A stretch of 34,515 bases of DNA, from contig JAAYWN010000150.1 of the NCBI GenBank assembly GCA_012516665.1, forward strand, positions 1 through 34,515. The letters run 5' to 3'. Below the pieces are notes generated by a model that saw only the letters and a program-made list of their open reading frames with translations, ran no database searches and was not told the DNA's origin. Each line of letters starts with the position of its first letter. The first letter of the stretch is position 1. The position numbers and the translations under genes were made by a program. This document shows, one piece after another, positions 7,790 to 14,832 of the stretch. The DNA comes from Erysipelotrichaceae bacterium. Its GTDB lineage: Bacteria; Bacillota_I; Bacilli_A; Erysipelotrichales; Erysipelotrichaceae.

Positions 7790-8383
7790 ATGAATCAGCA
7801 CAGTTCTGTATTAAGGCTCTGCACAACAGCGCTCTTCGCTGCCTTAGCATATATCGCATTTACCTTCTTAAAGATCAGCATTCCTACGCCAGCTGGCTAT
7901 ACAGCCTTTCACTTAGGAAATACTTTCTGCATCCTGGCAGCATTGTTGCTGGGCGGTGTTCCCGGCGGCATTGCGGGTGCCATTGGCATGGGCATCGGCG
8001 ATATCCTGGATCCTTTCTATATTACCGTCGCTCCTAAGACGATCATTCTGAAGCTGGGCATCGGCATCATTACCGGTCTAGCGGCCCACAAGTTCTTCCA
8101 TATCAATCAGCTTGAGGGAAAGAAGCTGACAAAGGCCGTCATCCTTTCCACATCTGCAGGCATGGCCTTCAACTGCATTGCAGAACCTCTGTTCGGATAT
8201 TTCTATACTGCTTATATCCTCGGTGCACAGCAGAAAGCAGCTGCCGCCTTGGCCGCATGGAATGCGGTAACGACCCTGACGAATGCCATTCTGGCTGTCA
8301 TCATCAGCACGCTCCTCTATCTTGCCATCCGCCCGCGCCTTAAGAATAACGGTACGCTTCAGAAGCTCAGCCCAAAAGAATAA
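7790..8383 (+). CDS. ECF transporter S component (substrate-binding membrane subunit)
   Basis: 197 residues, about five or six hydrophobic helices, with AGAGAGGT upstream. The conserved stretch FHLGNTFCILAALLLGG, GIAGAIGMGIGDIL and PKTIILKLGIGIITGL is typical of the small-molecule S components related to the riboflavin-type ECF family. Such proteins bind a vitamin or similar nutrient and work with a shared EcfA-EcfA'-EcfT module, which is not in this window and would be encoded elsewhere. The substrate cannot be told from sequence. No riboswitch was recognised in the 87-bp upstream gap. Confidence 0.8.
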   Translation: MNQHSSVLRLCTTALFAALAYIAFTFLKISIPTPAGYTAFHLGNTFCILAALLLGGVPGGIAGAIGMGIGDILDPFYITVAPKTIILKLGIGIITGLAAHKFFHINQLEGKKLTKAVILSTSAGMAFNCIAEPLFGYFYTAYILGAQQKAAAALAAWNAVTTLTNAILAVIISTLLYLAIRPRLKNNGTLQKLSPKE

Positions 8384-8399
8384 TTCTGCAAATACTTAG

Positions 8400-8470
8400 T
8401 TGAAATATGCAATATACATTTCAATAAAATAGGTTATACTTTTCTCATATTCATTCAGTATGCATGAATG
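8400..8470 (+). promoter_or_regulatory. promoter with two inverted repeats upstream of the small RHH-like gene
   Basis: Two inverted repeats precede the gene: TTGAAAT-N11-ATTTCAA (8400-8424) and CATTCA-N7-TGAATG (8452-8470). They flank a -10-like TATACT (8435-8440); the -35 is weak. This looks like an operator arrangement for autoregulation by the encoded ribbon-helix-helix-like protein. Confidence 0.45.
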
Positions 8471-8484
8471 TATAAGGAGAATAT

Positions 8485-8787
8485 ATGGTCAGAACAAAGA
8501 AAGAAACAGCTGCTAAAAAAGCGGGAAGAAAGAACACTACCGGTGTGACATTTCCAAACTCAAGCCGTGCATATAAGTCATTGAATCATCAGGAAAAGAA
8601 AAAGTTCCTGACCTATCAGAAAGAATATGTCAAGAATCACTACCGTACCTATCTGATCCGCATGAACGCGGAAGAAGATGCGGATATCATTGCCTGGCTG
8701 GAGGGCCATGACAATATGAGCGACTGTATCCGTGAATGCGTTGCGGCTGCAAGGAATCGTGAGCTCAAGAAATCAGCTAAAAAATGA
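8485..8787 (+). CDS. Small basic ribbon-helix-helix-like protein
   Basis: 100 residues with AAGGAG upstream. The N-terminal half is very basic (KKETAAKKAGRKN and QEKKKFLTYQKEYVKNHY). The C-terminal half (about 55-90) fits a ribbon-helix-helix pattern: a short strand RTYLIRMN, then DADIIAWLEGHDNMSDCIRECV, then a helical end. Similar short proteins are DNA-binding regulators on plasmids and chromosomes. The inverted repeats just upstream are consistent with autoregulation. The target beyond its own promoter is unknown. Confidence 0.55.
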   Translation: MVRTKKETAAKKAGRKNTTGVTFPNSSRAYKSLNHQEKKKFLTYQKEYVKNHYRTYLIRMNAEEDADIIAWLEGHDNMSDCIRECVAAARNRELKKSAKK

Positions 8788-8838
8788 TACTTTTTAGTTA
8801 AACGGTTTACACTGCCGAAAACAAAGGATTTCTGACAC

Positions 8839-8864
8839 AGGTCTTTCATTGAAAGGCCTTTTTT
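8839..8864 (+). terminator. intrinsic terminator after the RHH-like gene
   Basis: A 9-bp stem AGGTCTTTC / GAAAGGCCT with one G-T pair and an ATT loop is followed by TTTTTT. Confidence 0.75.
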
Positions 8865-8877
8865 ATACAGATATTGA

Positions 8878-8906
8878 TTGAAAAATCCGGCAATTGTTGC
8901 TAGTGT
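8878..8906 (+). promoter_or_regulatory. promoter of serine hydrolase, leaderless candidate
   Basis: TTGAAA (8878-8883), a 17-bp spacer and TAGTGT (8901-8906) preceded by TGC, an extended -10. The ATG at 8913 starts 6 bp later and no Shine-Dalgarno sequence is present, which suggests a transcript beginning at the start codon. The -10 box is a weak match. Confidence 0.4.
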
Positions 8907-8912
8907 ATTCTG

Positions 8913-9956
8913 ATGAAAAAGGTCCGCTTAACAAAGACAGGAAAGATCATATTGCTATGTACCGCATTGACGATTGCCGGTGTCCTGGGATATTTTCTGC
9001 TGCCGATCCATTCTTCTTCAAAAGAGCCGGAGCCTTCCCCTTCGCCATCCGCTTCACCTTCGTATTCGCCTTCTCCTACTGTCTCTGCCTCACCATCTCC
9101 TGCCATCGCTTCAAAACAGAAGATCACTTCTGATCTGCAGGAAAAGATCACAGCCTATCTCACAGAGAATAACATCGATACAGAGAATGTCGGTGTCTAT
9201 GTCCATGACTTTACTTCAGATGCGGAATACTCATTGAACGCAGATACCTATTTCATTGCGGCCAGTACTTATAAGCTTCCTTTGGCCCTCTATTATTACG
9301 AAAAGATCAACGCTGGAGAATACTCTTTGGACGATACCGTTACTTTTGTTTCCTACAGCAGCAGCGATGAGGAAGAAGAAGCTGGTATCCATGTATGGAA
9401 AACAGATGCCACTGCTTCGCCCGTTCCTTCCGCAGAGCCTACGGCAGCCCCATCTGCCACACCAGAGCCTACGGAAGAGCCTTCTGACTCCCCAACACCT
9501 GAGCCTGTTGTTTACAGTGAGACGGTAGGCGATCTGCTTCATTCCATGATCCTGTATTCTGACAATACTGCAGCCGAAGGCCTCTATGAGCATATGGGAG
9601 GCTGGGAAACATTCAAGATCGAAACATCAAAGTACAGCGATGGCACCTATTCAGATGATAATACATTTACGCCAGCCTATATGAATGATGTACTGCAGTA
9701 CGTCTATAACCATAAAGATACATTGAAAACACTGCTGAGCGATATGCTTGCCTCCCAGCCGGATGATTATCTGAACATGAATATCGGCGATATCATGGAA
9801 CAGAAGTACGGCGACTTCGGCGGCGCTCTGAATGCCGTCGGTCTCTCCTCCCAAGGAAAGCCTTACAGCATTGCGGTATACACCTATGGCTGCGATAACG
9901 GCACTCAGATCATCGGCGATCTCAATGAGATCTGCTACACCTATCTGAATCAATAA
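8913..9956 (+). CDS. Secreted or membrane-anchored class A beta-lactamase-like serine hydrolase
   Basis: 347 residues. A basic N-terminus and one hydrophobic helix (about 10-30) are followed by a Ser/Pro-rich linker (34-66), as in a cell-surface protein. The hydrolase fold carries SxxK as S118-T-Y-K121 and SDN at 216-218. The third motif position appears as KYG (298-300) instead of KTG. Between SxxK and SDN lies a large, low-complexity Pro/Thr/Ala/Glu insert (about 155-200), unusual inside the catalytic domain. The family includes beta-lactamases and cell-wall-acting relatives. With an altered KTG and an insert, antibiotic hydrolysis cannot be assumed; a peptidoglycan or ester-cleaving role is equally possible. 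The 3' end overlaps the convergent next gene by 7 bp. Confidence 0.8.
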   Translation: MKKVRLTKTGKIILLCTALTIAGVLGYFLLPIHSSSKEPEPSPSPSASPSYSPSPTVSASPSPAIASKQKITSDLQEKITAYLTENNIDTENVGVYVHDFTSDAEYSLNADTYFIAASTYKLPLALYYYEKINAGEYSLDDTVTFVSYSSSDEEEEAGIHVWKTDATASPVPSAEPTAAPSATPEPTEEPSDSPTPEPVVYSETVGDLLHSMILYSDNTAAEGLYEHMGGWETFKIETSKYSDGTYSDDNTFTPAYMNDVLQYVYNHKDTLKTLLSDMLASQPDDYLNMNIGDIMEQKYGDFGGALNAVGLSSQGKPYSIAVYTYGCDNGTQIIGDLNEICYTYLNQ

Positions 9957-10459
9957 GTGTATGTACCTGTTTCCAGCAGTTCTCCCTTGGGATCATAGAT
10001 CCAATATGTTTTATTTCTGATTACTTTCAAGGGCTGTTTTCCTCTGAAAAGTGCATTTTCGTATGCATAATACTCCATGCCGAAATCTAAATATGAAGTA
10101 TCACGGGCAGCCATTTTGGTGCCATTTTCGATCACTGTGCTCTCGGCATGATATGCATTCGCACTGTACAATACGGCCAGCGTCAGGGATATTAAAACAC
10201 CTATGCCATAAAGAATATTTAAAATGATCTTTACAATATATAAAGACTGGCAGTGCTTTGCAGCACACCAGGAGATAATTTTTATGATGATATAAATGAC
10301 CAGCAGAAGAACAGATACTATGAAAAACCAAAACAGGATACTGGCTGGCAGATCTCTTAAAACTAAATTCATTTGTTTTTCAATGATCATCAAAATAATC
10401 CTGATAACCAAATAAATACTGATGAGGATCAGGCCCCAGAATTTCTTGATCATTTTCAC
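9950..10459 (-). CDS. Unknown membrane protein
   Basis: About 169 residues from the GTG at 10459, preferred because GGGAGAAG lies 8 bp upstream. An ATG at 10474 is also in frame but has a poorer ribosome site. The N-terminal two thirds contain about three hydrophobic helices (IKKFWGLILISIYLVIRIILMI, then SILFWFFIVSVLLLVIYIIIKII, then ILYGIGVLISLTLAVLYSA). The C-terminal 60 residues are polar and Tyr-rich, probably extracytoplasmic. I do not recognise the family and assign no function. Confidence 0.55.
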   Translation of the reverse strand: MKMIKKFWGLILISIYLVIRIILMIIEKQMNLVLRDLPASILFWFFIVSVLLLVIYIIIKIISWCAAKHCQSLYIVKIILNILYGIGVLISLTLAVLYSANAYHAESTVIENGTKMAARDTSYLDFGMEYYAYENALFRGKQPLKVIRNKTYWIYDPKGELLETGTYTY

Positions 10460-10553
10460 GCAGACTTCTCCCATGAGCTTCTGTAAGCTGCCTTGCTGCA
10501 GAAAAATACAGAATAATCCTATACCATATCATTCATGATAATGTTCTCATCAT

Positions 10554-10600
10554 AAAATTCCTCCCAGCTGATCGTGTATCTTCACCAGCTTGAGAGGAAT
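10554..10600 (-). terminator. intrinsic terminator after ktrA
   Basis: The minus strand shows ATTCCTC (arm 10594-10600) pairing with GAGGAAT (arm 10557-10563), plus an inner AAGCTG/CAGCT helix, followed by TTTTA. Confidence 0.6.
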
Positions 10601-10620
10601 CTTATCAATATATATACTTT

Positions 10621-11274
10621 TTACTTATTGCTCTTTAACAGCTTGTTGATATCTGCACTGTGCCCTAAGACAAGCAGCTTTTCATTCTCAGCTAATGTAT
10701 AATCGGCACCAGGCGTTGAAGTCACCGCTGTACCATGCTTGATGGCAATGACATTGATATTGTACTTATGACGGACACCGATCTCACCGATCGTTTTTCC
10801 GATCCATCCCTTTGGAATCTCCAATTCATAGATGGCAAAGTCATCGCCCAGCTGAATATAGTCTGAGATAGAATCAGAAGAACAGCGGATCGCCGTCCAA
10901 TTGCCGATGATCTTTTCCGGATAGACAACCTCATCTGCACCATTTCTCAGCAGGAACTTTTCCTGGGTATCTCTGGCTGCTCTGGAAATGACCTTCTTCG
11001 CACCGAGCTCCTTCAGATATGCTGTGACTTCCAGAGAAGCTAAGAAATCATCGCCGATAGCTACGATGCAGTCATCAAAGTTCGTAACGCCAAGCGATCT
11101 CAGATACTCTTTATCAGTTGCATCTCCTACTTCGCTGTTCGTGACATAAGGAACGACACTGGCTACTTTATCTTCGTCCTTGTCGACCGCCATGACCTGC
11201 ATGTCCAATTCATTCATTTTTCTGGCAATGTGCCTGCCGAATCTGCCTAAACCAATCAACAGTATTGTTTTCAT
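10621..11274 (-). CDS. ktrA: KtrA-type potassium channel gating subunit
   Basis: 217 residues from the ATG at 11274. A GTG at 11283 overlaps the ktrB stop as GTGA but lacks a ribosome site, so the ATG is preferred. The RCK-N domain has the Rossmann motif GLGRFG (near residue 8) and an acidic end of strand two (VDKDEDK). An RCK-C ligand-binding domain follows (about 135-215). The octameric ring binds ATP/ADP, and in many Firmicutes c-di-AMP binds RCK-C of KtrA-type proteins. It gates the KtrB pore encoded directly upstream, so the pair forms a high-affinity K+ uptake system at the membrane. Confidence 0.93.
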   Translation of the reverse strand: MKTILLIGLGRFGRHIARKMNELDMQVMAVDKDEDKVASVVPYVTNSEVGDATDKEYLRSLGVTNFDDCIVAIGDDFLASLEVTAYLKELGAKKVISRAARDTQEKFLLRNGADEVVYPEKIIGNWTAIRCSSDSISDYIQLGDDFAIYELEIPKGWIGKTIGEIGVRHKYNINVIAIKHGTAVTSTPGADYTLAENEKLLVLGHSADINKLLKSNK

Positions 11275-11279
11275 TTTCC

Positions 11280-12611
11280 TCACCCTATCATTACATTCTC
11301 TTCAATATATCTTCCCTTGCGCTCTGAAGCATGCGGGAATACTGCATAGATCAACGTCAGTCCGCCGACACGTCCTGTATACATCAGGATGATCAGGACT
11401 CTCAAAGAAGCTGCGCTCAGATGAGAAGTGATGCCCTGGGTCAGACCGACCGTGCCGATGGCACTGGATGTTTCATAGAAACAGCTTAGCAGGTCAATGC
11501 CATCAAAGCAATTCAGCAGGCATCCTCCGACAATGCAAAGCGTAACATACATCATGAACACCGTGCTGGCATTTCTTACCGTCTGATTGGAGATCGTACG
11601 GTTGAAGCACTCTGCTTTATTCGAATGATGGAAGATGGCAAAGGAGCTGACCATCATGACCATAAATGTTGTGACTTTCATACCGCCGGCAGTAGAACCT
11701 GGGGCACCGCCGATCAGCATCAATACGATCTGGATGAACTTTCCTGTATCGCTCAGCTTGGTCAGATCCACCGAATTGAAGCCCGCCGTTCTTGGTGAAA
11801 CAGCCTGGAAGAAGGAAGCTAAGATCCGTGACAGCATCGGCATATCACTGAATTCAAAAAAGAAGAAATACAGGGTCGGCAGCATGATCAGGAACGCTGT
11901 CGCAATCAGGATCATTTTTGACTGCACAGAATACCTGTGGATGTGAAAATGATTTACCGCAATATCATGCCATGTCATGAATGACAGACCGCCGACAATG
12001 ATCAGCAGCATGATCGTGACCGAAATAATTGGATTGCCAACATACGATGTGACCGATGAGAACGGTTCAACAACGCCCATCAGATCAAAGCCAGCATTGC
12101 AGAAAGCTGAGATACTGTGGAAGATGCTGTACCAGATCCCCTGGATCCAGCCGAACTGCGGTATAAAGACAAAGGACATTACGAAGGCCCCGATAGCTTC
12201 AATAATGAAGGTCGTGCGGAAGATGAACTTGGCCAGCTTGATGATGCCGCCAAGATGCGGTGCACTGATCGAGTCAGCTAAGGTACTGCGCTGCATCAGA
12301 CCGATCTTTCTTCCCGAAAGGATAATGATCGCATTGGCCACCATGACAATACCTAAGCCGCCGATCTGGATCAGGACGATAATGACGACCTGTCCGAAGA
12401 AGGACCAATAAGTCGCCGTATCCTGAACGACCAAGCCCGTCACGCAGGTCGCGCTCGTTGCTGTGAAAAGCGCCTGCAGGAACGATGTCCTGACACCGCC
12501 GATCGTCGAGATTGGCAAGGTCAGCAGAATAGCTCCGGTAAGGATCAATAACGCAAAGCCATAGATAATGACCTGCGTAGAAGATATTTTTTTTGCTGAA
12601 AATAATTGCAT
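11280..12611 (-). CDS. ktrB: KtrB-type potassium/sodium symport channel subunit
   Basis: 443 residues with AAGGGGA upstream. Four membrane-pore-membrane repeats each carry the filter glycine: TCVTGL (Gly59), CNAGFD (Gly174), RTAGFN (Gly277) and GTVGLT (Gly389). Their even spacing is that of an intact TrkH/KtrB pore. It is followed by ktrA in one transcription unit and is the K+-translocating dimer in the cytoplasmic membrane. The leader is short (under 160 bp). I did not recognise a ydaO-type c-di-AMP riboswitch, although such elements occur upstream of ktrAB elsewhere. Confidence 0.94.
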   Translation of the reverse strand: MQLFSAKKISSTQVIIYGFALLILTGAILLTLPISTIGGVRTSFLQALFTATSATCVTGLVVQDTATYWSFFGQVVIIVLIQIGGLGIVMVANAIIILSGRKIGLMQRSTLADSISAPHLGGIIKLAKFIFRTTFIIEAIGAFVMSFVFIPQFGWIQGIWYSIFHSISAFCNAGFDLMGVVEPFSSVTSYVGNPIISVTIMLLIIVGGLSFMTWHDIAVNHFHIHRYSVQSKMILIATAFLIMLPTLYFFFFEFSDMPMLSRILASFFQAVSPRTAGFNSVDLTKLSDTGKFIQIVLMLIGGAPGSTAGGMKVTTFMVMMVSSFAIFHHSNKAECFNRTISNQTVRNASTVFMMYVTLCIVGGCLLNCFDGIDLLSCFYETSSAIGTVGLTQGITSHLSAASLRVLIILMYTGRVGGLTLIYAVFPHASERKGRYIEENVMIG

Positions 12612-12699
12612 TTCATTCCCCTTCAGCTCTGGTGAAACGCCAAGGCATGCTGAGATATGATAGCACCAAATATTGAAAATTGAAAGCTGTATAAAATTT

Positions 12700-12729
12700 A
12701 AAAAAATCCTTTAAAATAAAGGACTTTTT
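12700..12729. terminator. intrinsic terminator between the small Cys protein gene and ktrB
   Basis: A hairpin of TCCTTT (12707-12712) and AAAGGA (12718-12723) is flanked by A-runs on one side and T-runs on the other, so it can act in both directions. It ends the minus-strand gene upstream of ktrB. Confidence 0.65.
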
Positions 12730-12769
12730 ATTCTTTCTGTCTGCCTCAGCAAAGACCTGCGGAACCGCT

Positions 12770-12997
12770 TTATTTATGCTCTGCCTGCAGCCAATTTTCA
12801 ATTCTTTCAGCCGAAGTCCACGGACATTCTACTTCGCCCTCTGCATTAAAATGCGTACAGTAGCCATTTGCATCTGCAAACTGACATACGCCGCGGCAGA
12901 AAAATTCCGGGCGTGCTGTATTCTGAAAGATCCACTGATCCAATAGCTTTGCTAAATCCTTTTCTGATAGTTCTGCCAAATATTCTTTATTTGTCAT
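12770..12997 (-). CDS. Small Cys-containing protein, phage-type conserved hypothetical
   Basis: 75 residues from the ATG at 12997, which has GGGGGA five bases upstream; a longer in-frame start at 13030 does not. The N-terminus MTNKEYLAELSEKDLAKLLDQ is the pattern of a widespread family of small Firmicute and phage proteins (MTNxEyLxxLsxeeLA) that end in a Cys cluster and a W-L segment. Here there are four Cys (CRGVC, then YC, then VEC) and the end is IENWLQAEHK. The Cys set could bind a metal. Function unknown. Confidence 0.6.
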   Translation of the reverse strand: MTNKEYLAELSEKDLAKLLDQWIFQNTARPEFFCRGVCQFADANGYCTHFNAEGEVECPWTSAERIENWLQAEHK

Positions 12998-13094
12998 TGC
13001 GTCCCCCATTTCCAATATTACCGTATTCAATAATATATTCCATTTATGCTGTATCCATTATATGACAAACCTATCATAAAATGCTACAAATCAT

Positions 13095-13340
13095 TTATGG
13101 CCGCACAGATTCAATGAACCAACGGTCCTTTTCAAAGAACAGATACCGATACTGACCATGGATCTTCACTTCATAGCGGATCCCGCATCCCCCGACTTGT
13201 GAAGCCCTTTTCTCGGCCCTGCCGACCTTGTCGATCTCATACTTCCTGCCATCATCCCACACCAAGCGCAGCGGGACCATTGTGCGATCCTTCTGCATCC
13301 GCACTTCTACATCTACATAGCGCTTATACAGTTCGCTCAT
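13095..13340 (-). CDS. Small protein coupled to Y-family polymerase (DUF6504-like)
   Basis: 81 residues. Its start overlaps the polymerase stop as ATGA, so the two are translationally coupled. The pattern RYVDVEVRM....VPLRLVWDDGRKYEIDKV.......GIRYEVKI.GQYRYLFFEKDRWFIE resembles the DUF6504-type small domain that accompanies Y-family polymerases in other phyla. The resemblance is from memory and would need a profile search. A role as a DNA- or polymerase-binding accessory factor in lesion bypass is inferred from coupling only. Confidence 0.6.
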   Translation of the reverse strand: MSELYKRYVDVEVRMQKDRTMVPLRLVWDDGRKYEIDKVGRAEKRASQVGGCGIRYEVKIHGQYRYLFFEKDRWFIESVRP

Positions 13341-14602
13341 ACGGTCATCTTACGTCCTTGGAAGTAGCCGACCGGATGGATCGTATGATCTTCTTTTACA
13401 TTGAATTCACTCAGCGGGCGATCCACTAAAGTACAGGCACGGCGCACGGCATAGAAACCATATCTGTCTCTGATCTCATCCATGGCAATATCTGCCCGGC
13501 ATGCCCTTTCTCTTTTGTTTTCGTCAAGGAACAGATCAAGCTGCCGTGCTTTCCCCTTTTCATGCAGATGGCTGATAGAAACACCGATAGCCCGCAGAGG
13601 GATCTGAAAATCGTAGGAAGAAGAAACAAGCTCTATGGCTGCCTGAAAGATCTCTGTGCTTAGATCCGTCGGCTGCCGCAGTTTCTTTTCACAGCCATAC
13701 CAATCCAAGCCTACCGACCGCAGAGAAATACTGACTGTCTGTCCTTCCAATCCCTGCTGGCGCAGACGAGAGGCAACCGCTTCGCATAGGACATAGTATA
13801 CCGGGCGCAGTTCCGGCAAAGAAGTCACATCATGGATCATGGTCATCGAATTTCCTATCGATTTTGGCCGCGAGAACGCATTTGTTTCCGCTACGGGACT
13901 GGTATCTTCTCCCCAGGCAAAGGCATGGATCATCGTCCCTGCTGCCCCCATAGCATTCTGCAGATGGTGCACAGGATAGTGTGCCAGATCGCCGATCGTA
14001 CGGATGGCCCGGCGATGCAGCTTTTCATAGGTCGCCGGTCCGACATACATCAGATCCTGCACGGGCAGCGGCCATACCGCCGTTTGATAATTTTCCCAGC
14101 TGATCACAAAGGGACCGTCCTGCTTCTTCTGATCTGATCCCAATTTGGCAAAGATCTTATTCCAAGAAACTCCTGCTGATACCTTCAGCCCCACCTCTCT
14201 CTCAACTCTATTTACAATCTCGCGGCAGACTTTCTCCGGTTCGCCGAAAAGTTTCTGTGAAGAAGTATAATCGATCCACGCTTCATCCAAGCCAAAAGAC
14301 TCCACCTGATCGCTGTATTGGCGATAGATCTCTTTTACTTTCTCCGTATAATACATATATTCTTCATAATGCGGCGGAATGATCAAAAGCTCTGGGTCTT
14401 TTTCATAAGCTTCCCGCAGAGATTCTCCCGTGCGGACTCCTTTAGCTTTGGCCAGATCATTCTTGGTCAGAATAATGCCATGTCTTGTCTCTTCATGCCC
14501 GCCGACCGCCATAGAGACTTTTCGCAGAGCAGGATACATCATTTCTTCGATCTGCGCATAGCAGTGATTGATATCAATATGAAAAATGATCCGATCTTTC
14601 AT
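13337..14602 (-). CDS. Y-family (lesion-bypass) DNA polymerase
   Basis: 421 residues with AGGAGG before the ATG. Catalytic carboxylates are visible: Asp10 in FHIDIN and Asp106-Glu107 in ESFGLDEAWID. The steric-gate position is Tyr15 (NHCYAQIE). The finger/palm region (about 1-165), helix-hairpin-helix thumb (VGPATYEKLHRRAIRTIGDLA, about 190) and little-finger domain (about 240-350) are in order. Its motifs depart from DinB/Pol IV consensus (HIDMNAFYASVE, SIDEAYLD), placing it in the divergent UvrX/ImpB-type group common in Firmicutes. No YolD-like gene is nearby. It would extend primers past damaged bases. No LexA box was identified upstream. Confidence 0.9.
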   Translation of the reverse strand: MKDRIIFHIDINHCYAQIEEMMYPALRKVSMAVGGHEETRHGIILTKNDLAKAKGVRTGESLREAYEKDPELLIIPPHYEEYMYYTEKVKEIYRQYSDQVESFGLDEAWIDYTSSQKLFGEPEKVCREIVNRVEREVGLKVSAGVSWNKIFAKLGSDQKKQDGPFVISWENYQTAVWPLPVQDLMYVGPATYEKLHRRAIRTIGDLAHYPVHHLQNAMGAAGTMIHAFAWGEDTSPVAETNAFSRPKSIGNSMTMIHDVTSLPELRPVYYVLCEAVASRLRQQGLEGQTVSISLRSVGLDWYGCEKKLRQPTDLSTEIFQAAIELVSSSYDFQIPLRAIGVSISHLHEKGKARQLDLFLDENKRERACRADIAMDEIRDRYGFYAVRRACTLVDRPLSEFNVKEDHTIHPVGYFQGRKMTV

Positions 14603-14668
14603 ACAGCACCTCCTGCTTTCATCCTAGTTCATTTCTTTTTCTGTGCTGTACACATTCCTGTACTGCGC

Positions 14669-14707
14669 AAAAAAAAGCCTGTGTATTCTGATACAGAACG
14701 CATAGGC
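14669..14707 (-). terminator. intrinsic terminator downstream of treC
   Basis: On the minus strand an outer GCCT/AGGC and inner TTCTG/CAGAA hairpin is followed by eight T. It lies about 125 bp past the treC stop, before the divergently placed polymerase promoter. The rest of the gap (14603-14832) shows no gene. Confidence 0.6.
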
Positions 14708-14832
14708 ATTGTTACAATCCGCAGCAGATTCATATATACTGCAGGATCGTATTCCCTTTCCCCAGAAGGATCCTCCCCCGAGATATTTATATTATAAAAG
14801 GTTATTTACAGACCGCTGATATGCATACCATA

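Noticed and set aside
8913-9956. Calling the serine hydrolase an antibiotic-resistance beta-lactamase
   Set aside because: KTG is changed and a large insert is present; the family includes non-lactamase enzymes, so resistance is not supported.
12612-12769. c-di-AMP (ydaO-type) riboswitch upstream of ktrB
   Set aside because: The gap is short, is largely occupied by a terminator and a promoter, and the conserved riboswitch blocks were not seen.
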